Shown: piece after piece, positions 58,491 through 64,000 of the stretch | Numbering within the stretch: position 1 is the first letter of the stretch | Layout of the letters: each line of letters opens with the position of its first letter | Origin: Lepidodermella squamata | Lineage: Eukaryota > Gastrotricha | NCBI GenBank assembly: GCA_047495785.1 | Contig: JBLDXI010000034.1 | Coordinates: forward strand, 1,116,001 to 1,180,000 | Direction of reading: 5' to 3' | Length of the DNA stretch: 64,000 nt | Notes under the pieces: model-generated | Database searches by the model: none | Told to the model about the DNA's origin: nothing | What the model saw: only the letters and a program-made list of their open reading frames with translations | Position numbers and translations under genes: made by a program

Positions 58491-58972
58491 TGTCATGATT
58501 CACTAGTTTTTATACCACCAGTGAATGGTGTGCAAATGACACGCGCTACCCGTTAAAGTGTGAAGTACACAATGTCCATGCATAACGTGAAGTCTTCCCG
58601 CTAGCTCGGCCATAGTATATTGAGTACTGCTATTGCGACGGTTTTTTGCTAGGCCGTCAATCCTAAGTTTCCGTTTACAGCTGAGTTCTTAATAATAGTC
58701 GATCGATTACGTAGAAACGTCTTAGATACAAATATCTGAACAACAGTTCGAACTAGCCGTGTAAATTTCTGAGCTGTATGGTGACGATTTGCTAAGCGGT
58801 CTAATGCAAAAAATGTTTTTTTTCAATCAAGATTCGTTAGAGAAAACCTTTTATTGGTATACTGTGTTATATACAAACTATAACATTGCCTTTGAGACAC
58901 AGGATTATAAATTATTAAGTTTATAATTTGATGAGGTTAATTGATGAATTAATTGCTTGATTGATTGATTAG
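58491..58972. other. Non-coding DNA upstream of the tRNA
   Basis: No gene or repeat recognised. Confidence 0.5.
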
Positions 58973-59437
58973 TTAGCGTCTTTGAGTAGGTTGGCTATTT
59001 GAGTAAAGATGATTATTCAGGATCCTAATGCTATCCTTAAGGATTTGATGGGCCATATCAACAGCTGTACTGCTGCTGATTCCGTAATCTTGAAGTAATT
59101 GGATCGCTTCTTTGGTTAGCGAGCCCCGTGTGCCGATATAAAGGCCGTGTACTTCTATCGAGTCCAAATCAAAGGCTTCGCAGATGAACTTGCTACACGG
59201 CTCGTAGATCGAACGCTTCTCAATGTCGACATCTCCGAATTGACCTTCTGATGATTCAAATCTAATTGTGGGGTCGATGATTGCTCCATGTCTGCTTCCT
59301 CTTCGAAATGCCAATATATCAAAACGCCGAGAGGATCCGTTTTCGGCTATACAGTGTCCCTCTTCAGTGACGTTGTATCCTTGGCGTCGTAGTTCCAAAG
59401 CAATCTTCTGGCGGATTTTGTTGTGCCTCGATCACTT
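58973..59437 (-). pseudogene. LINE C-terminal (restriction-like endonuclease) fragment
   Basis: From about 59437 the minus strand reads RHNKIRQKIALELRRQGYNV, then RRFDILAFRRGSRHGAIIDP and TIRFE. The pattern RHN...D-I-x-A-F...IIDPT-R-x-E is familiar from the C-terminal part of R2-like or related retroelement proteins, and the acidic residues suit a PD-(D/E)XK nuclease. No reverse transcriptase is attached. Confidence 0.55.
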
Positions 59438-59529
59438 GAGCTAAGACAATTTTTTTCATTAATAAAACATCAGTTATTACAGGTTATTGAATAATTAAAC
59501 ATGATCAGCGTGCGAGATTGGTTATCAAT

Positions 59530-60994
59530 ATGAAAATTTGCGTGCGTGTGAAGATGACCCTGTCCGGGAAATTCATCCTTTTCTTGGCCTCGATAATCTG
59601 GAGCTTTTACGGCGTTTTGACCGTAGAGACTCAACGGAATCAAAGTATCGCGCAAAGTTTGCTGTCGGAATGTGATCTATTGGCTGATTCCTTCGGAAGT
59701 TTCTTGGAAGAAGAATCAAATGCAAGCATCCCAGTTCAAGCTGAATTCGCCATGGACCGATTACTAACTGTTGATGACAATTATGAATTCGTTGAATTCC
59801 TCGCCTCGTTTTCACTCACTTTCGAATTGGAATGTATACAAACAGCGGCTGCTAAGCTAGGATATCGTTTGTCGAAGAGGGCGTTTCTTACTGTGACTAA
59901 CACTAAAGACTACTGGCAGCCACCTCTATATCATCTGAACAGCCGGAATGACTACGGCATCAAAAATATTAGAGCAAGGATCATTATACTTCAACCGGAT
60001 CAAGGCAGGTGGAAAATTCACCTCTAAATAATACTCTGCTAGCATTGTTTCTTCTCCCAGGCATCGTTAAATTCATTTTCAGTGGATTATTCAGGCCAAC
60101 TGTTCGCTTCGTGTATACTGCGTAAGAATCTTCAATATAAATGATAGCGAAAGATGATGGGTTTTTTTCAAGGTTCCCCTTCGACAAACAGGTAAAATTC
60201 CGAAGAGAAACGGTAAAATAATATTTTTCTTTCCTATGCAGTCTTGGTCCTGGATTATGGGGTGACTTACTGAGGGATCTTATTTACTTGAATTAACATT
60301 TGAAAAATTTAGGCTCCAGCTTAATCCTGGGTCTATCAACATCCTTAATACAACAGTATCGATCGTAAACGGTGAAAAAGCATTCATCGAAGAAAATTTA
60401 GGTTGGGAGCCTGTGCTGTCGAAGACAATATCAGCCTCGGCGATAAAAGGTGCTTCCGATCCTAATTCAGCTTTCCATGAAATGCAAGTGACCTTCGCCA
60501 TGAAGCGGCTGTCATTCTACTACGTCAGGAACATCATTTTTGTCTGCGTTATACTAACATTCGCTATAACTGTTACTTTCATGATCCCACCGGATGCCAT
60601 CAAACGTAATCTGTAAGTCATTTCTATTTTTCGGCTTGACATAAGGATTTTTCCTGATAGGTTCGCGATCATAATACTACTGGCTATTTACTTGATGGAG
60701 CTGCAGATAAATTCGCTGATTCCAAAAACGCCAGCCCGAGTCAATATCAAAGATATTTGCATCACGGAATTGTGGTCTTGTTTCTTTGTCTTCGGCTACT
60801 CGACTGCAATGTCGACCCTAATTGCTTCAAACAAGGAGTACGCAGAGCGACGAGCTTGTTTCTTCAAACAGCGAATTTCGATTCGATACTGCCGCATTGC
60901 TGATATCATTGCGTGTGCGCTGTTTTTCGCGATCATGATCCAACTGCGACTAATTCTTCTCGTCACCGTAGTCGTCGATTACTTCAAGGACTGA
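59530..60994 (+). CDS. LGIC5: divergent Cys-loop-type receptor without the cysteines
   Basis: Six exons: 59530-60004, 60061-60121, 60173-60191 (19 nt), 60242-60261 (20 nt), 60313-60612 and 60661-60994; 402 aa. The first intron has a GC donor (AAG/GCAGGT), needed to keep the frame. A signal peptide is followed by a pentameric-receptor ligand domain: DYWQPPLYHLNSRND, then GLFRPTVRFVYTAFPFDKQ. Four helices follow, beginning RLSFYYVRN, with M2 around NLFAIIILLAIYL. The two cysteines that normally bound the FPFD loop are V173 and W187. No LamG domains are attached. It is a membrane channel subunit, possibly one needing a partner. Confidence 0.82.
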
Positions 60995-61099
60995 TATATC
61001 ACTCATTCTTTCGAAAAATTATTCATCCTTTTATTTTGTTCCACCTTAATACTTGAATTAAAATCGATAATTATTTTATGTTAAAATTTCGAATACAGG

Positions 61100-62856
61100 C
61101 TAAAATGTGGTCGAAGTAACTGCTGGGTTCGTTCCGCCGTATGATTGATTAATACCACTCAGCCCAACAATTTTCACATCCCGGAATTTCAAAATAGCGA
61201 CAACTATAATTATGATAGCCATCAAAGTCTGCAAAAGGCAAAATGCATTCGATTTTATATACGGAAATATCGAACTCACCACAACTGATGCGTTGAAAGC
61301 TAGAAATACGATAAACATGTTGCTGAAGCCGTTGAAGCGTTTCGGCCACAGTTCGTCCAGACAGCCGATTTCGCAGTTTTGGGATCCAGCTAAACAGTCG
61401 AGCCCCGGATAGGTAACAGGGCATGTCCCGTTTTCAGCTGGTCGGATTCCACAGCAATTATATTGGCGATTCGCGTATCGAAGCAAGCCATTGTTGATGT
61501 TGTTATCGATTTCGTACTCGAGGGTGTCTTCAAGGGATTGTTTGCCCATAGCTGCGAGGTAGTAGATTAGGGCTGCCCATGAAGCAGCGAAGTTTGCCGT
61601 CAAAAAGAAGAAAAGCTGAAATAATCGGTATATAAAAATGAAATATATTCTCTATGATTTAATCAGAATTTGCATTTTTACCAATATTCTGGTTAGCTTC
61701 TTCTTGGGAGACTCGTCGACAATGCTTTGATCAATAATGAGAGCGGCTGTATAAGGTATGCGGACAATGCCACTGACGACAAGCAGCACAGTGATAACGA
61801 CAAGCCGCTCGCGGTTCGTTTCGATGTAAGTCGGAATAAATTGCTTCACGATGAAAAAATCATTGTCCAACATAAGCGCAGCTATTATCATCACCATAAG
61901 CCCAAAAAGCTGTCGATAGAAAGTAAAGATGATCATTAATAACGAGATCGATGTCAACTCACAAGTAGAACTAATGGGATAGATGGTACTACCCATTTTC
62001 GAGATTCGTGATGAGACCAGATTCGCCAAAAATACGCTACAGGCTATTCAAATGGGTCAAATATCGGACTCTCATTGATAACTGGAACTTACAAATGAAA
62101 TTGCTAGAATCCAAATCACTACGACAAAGCTTGAATGAAACCCAGCGAACTTATCCTCATAGATAGGACTCAGGCACCCTTTTTGGCATTGCAGCCCCCC
62201 AGCTGGGCATGAAGTAGAATTGAGGCCAGGGTAAGCTTGGTCACATTTCGGTAAATCGTAAACCCCGCAGCATCCGAATTTTTCGTTACCATACTCCAGT
62301 AGAAGAGGTTCTGTAGTGTTAGGATACAGCCCGGCTGCTTCCTGTAACAAGGTTCGTTCCAGCTCAACCTTGCCGGGTTTGATAACCACTAGGAACGCCA
62401 AGGTCCAAACCTCCACGGCTACAAAGCAGTGAAACGTGTAGAAAATCAGCGACATTGCCGTAGGCGCTTTTTTCGTGAAAATTCCGAAGGGTAACGCTAC
62501 GAGGGCGGGTATTTGAAGCGCGGCTATTGTTGTTCCGAAAGCAACCATCGCGTATATGATGTAGTAGTTTGTTGTTGTGAATGTTTCCGAAAAGGCATCA
62601 CGCAGTAGTTGGAAATCAGTGGCGAGGAGCGAAAAGCCTTAAGATACATCGCAAAAATCTTCAGTTTTAATGCATTTGCTAAAACACTCACCGAAAAATG
62701 TAATTGCAGTGAGGGAAAGCTGAGGGTATAGATTTGGCTTATTACGGTCAAGTTTCAAGGGAAATTACATACCCCCACGAAGAATGCCACAGTCATGCCG
62801 AAATAGAATATAATCCATTTCACGCCAAACTTTCCGGGATTAACCAAGTGGGACAT
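61100..62856 (-). CDS. Double tetraspanin 4
   Basis: Seven exons: 62856-62773, 62719-62692 (28 nt), 62637-62093, 62043-61963, 61909-61682, 61615-61280 and 61228-61100; 476 aa. It has the two-module architecture: FGCCGVYDLPKCDQAYPG in loop 1 and YNCCGIRPAENGTCPVTYPG in loop 2, eight helices in all. The 28-, 228- and 336-nt exons match double tetraspanin 3 exactly in size, so these two are sister genes 25 kb apart on opposite strands. The last intron (61229-61279) is 51 nt with no stop, so its retention would add 17 residues to the final helix region. The C-terminal tail is Ser/Thr-rich. Confidence 0.87.
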
Positions 62857-63542
62857 TTCAGTTGATCAACCTTGGCTCATCGACTAGCTGCGATATTAAG
62901 GAGGTGCAAGTTATTTTTTTCTTTCAACCGGACTCTAATCTTATTTCTTGCTATCTGTGCGTGCTCGGGTTTATCTAGCGATAACGGCCGTGGTCATTTC
63001 GATTAACCACTACCCACGAAAAACTGAATGACCGTGCCAATTTACTTCGCCCACTGATAACGGTGATAACTCACGGTGATGCGCGAACCCTATCGCTATC
63101 CGTTATAGGTTATAGCGACCGACTCATCTAAGCGGCTTCTTTTGCTCTATTTTTCAGTTCTTTTTATCAAATTTGTATAATTTCCACAAAAATGTGGGCA
63201 AAATCTGATTTGTAATTCACCGGCACATATGACGTCAATTGGTGAGGTAAATCGGCGAAAAATAACATGCAAATCGGTAAACAACAATAAGTGAAACGTG
63301 TGTAATCTGGCGAAAATAGTCTGTAAATTCATGAAAAAGCGAATAAATAGCCGCACAACCGCGCTACCGGTCATATGTCTCGCGCGATAACGCGCAGTGA
63401 GGTGAGCTGATGGTCAGTGCGCGCAATGACCAGCGGTCATACCTTATCTTACGCGATTGCGATAAGCCCGCGAAAATACAAATAGCCAGTCATCAGTCGA
63501 TGAACGTTTCACCTTCATGAGCTAACTACTGATATTTCACTG
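62857..63542. other. Divergent intergenic region
   Basis: Lies between the 5' ends of double tetraspanin 4 and the CUB gene, so both promoters should be here. No conserved element recognised. Confidence 0.5.
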
Positions 63543-64000
63543 ATGGATAAACATTTGATGACTTCACTGCTTCTCCTGCTCTTCTTGCCTGGTAAGCTTC
63601 TCAATTTGAATTTAATTAATGAAAATATTAGTAATTAATTATTTTAATTATGAATATTCAAAATTGTTATTTATAAATTTCAATATATTAATACGAGTCA
63701 CGGCATTCAAACAGCAAAAACGACAACACAACATAAACACAATGCATACTTTACATGGTAATTTTTGCTGTTTTGTCGCGTTTGCTGTTTTGGGTAATTG
63801 CTGTTATGGCTGTCTGCCTATTACGACCAAATATGATTGATCTTTGTTGTTTTATTAGTTTGCCTTGGCTCGCCGTCCTGCATTGATTCGGAAATCATCA
63901 ATATATCAGATGCAGTTGTTATTTCCGAGGACAATCTAACGTCTAATCATTCAACATTTTGTTGGAAATTGCAAGCTGATCCCAGTTCAATAATTCTGTG
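63543..64000 (+). CDS. CUB-domain secreted protein (5' part)
   Basis: Exon 1 (63543-63591) encodes the signal peptide MDKHLMTSLLLLLFLP. Exon 2 starts at 63859 and is cut by the window end; the phase is 1 and the frame is open. Its product (GSPSCIDSEIINISD, then FCWKLQADPSSIIL) fits the start of a CUB domain, with the C-W-x-x-x-A-x-x-x-x-I-x-L pattern. It is a secreted or membrane ectodomain protein. The rest of the protein is outside the window. Confidence 0.6.

Overview
The window is from an animal nuclear genome. Genes are split by short GT-AG introns, mostly about 48-65 bp, with AATAAA signals after several stops. The proteins are metazoan types: Cys-loop receptors, G-protein-coupled receptors (GPCRs), tetraspanins, EGF/LamG proteins, a prolyl 4-hydroxylase and kynureninase. 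There is a eukaryotic tRNA-Ala(AGC), and LINE, MULE and hAT remnants are common. I read it as a compact invertebrate genome but cannot name the phylum. Exon models were built by hand and checked by reading-frame arithmetic across every junction.

Layout. 0-1 kb: the 3' end of a seven-helix receptor, possibly class C. 1-27 kb: an array of four tandem paralogues (LGIC1-4). Each encodes a signal peptide, two LamG/concanavalin-like domains and a complete Cys-loop ligand-gated channel. The third copy is broken by three indels. The array is interrupted by transposon debris (6.5-13.2 kb) and an intact intronless kynureninase gene on the minus strand (18.6-20.0 kb). A decayed kynureninase 3' fragment lies before LGIC1. 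27-30 kb: two minus-strand prolyl 4-hydroxylase alpha-type genes. One looks active; the other is short and has lost all three iron ligands. 30.8-36.5 kb: three tandem genes for double tetraspanins (two four-helix CCG modules in one chain). A fourth lies at 61.1-62.9 kb on the minus strand. 36.9-38.2 and 50.8-52.0 kb: two close paralogues of a rhodopsin-like GPCR. Between them lies an exact array of four 1154-bp repeats made of LINE debris, followed by a secreted EGF-LamG-EGF3 gene. 52.4-58.0 kb: a 15-exon gene for a secreted protein of 1591 aa, with an L-type-lectin-like head, about 14 Thr/Pro-rich repeats and a Cys-rich tail. 58.4 kb: tRNA-Ala. 59.5-61.0 kb: a divergent Cys-loop receptor lacking both loop cysteines. 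63.5 kb to the end: the 5' end of a CUB-domain secreted protein.

Almost all genes encode secreted or membrane proteins. Clusters of tandem paralogues dominate, with signs of gene conversion, pseudogene formation and exon duplication. The most striking system is the LamG-LamG-channel family: extracellular jelly-roll modules fused in one polypeptide to a complete pentameric channel subunit.
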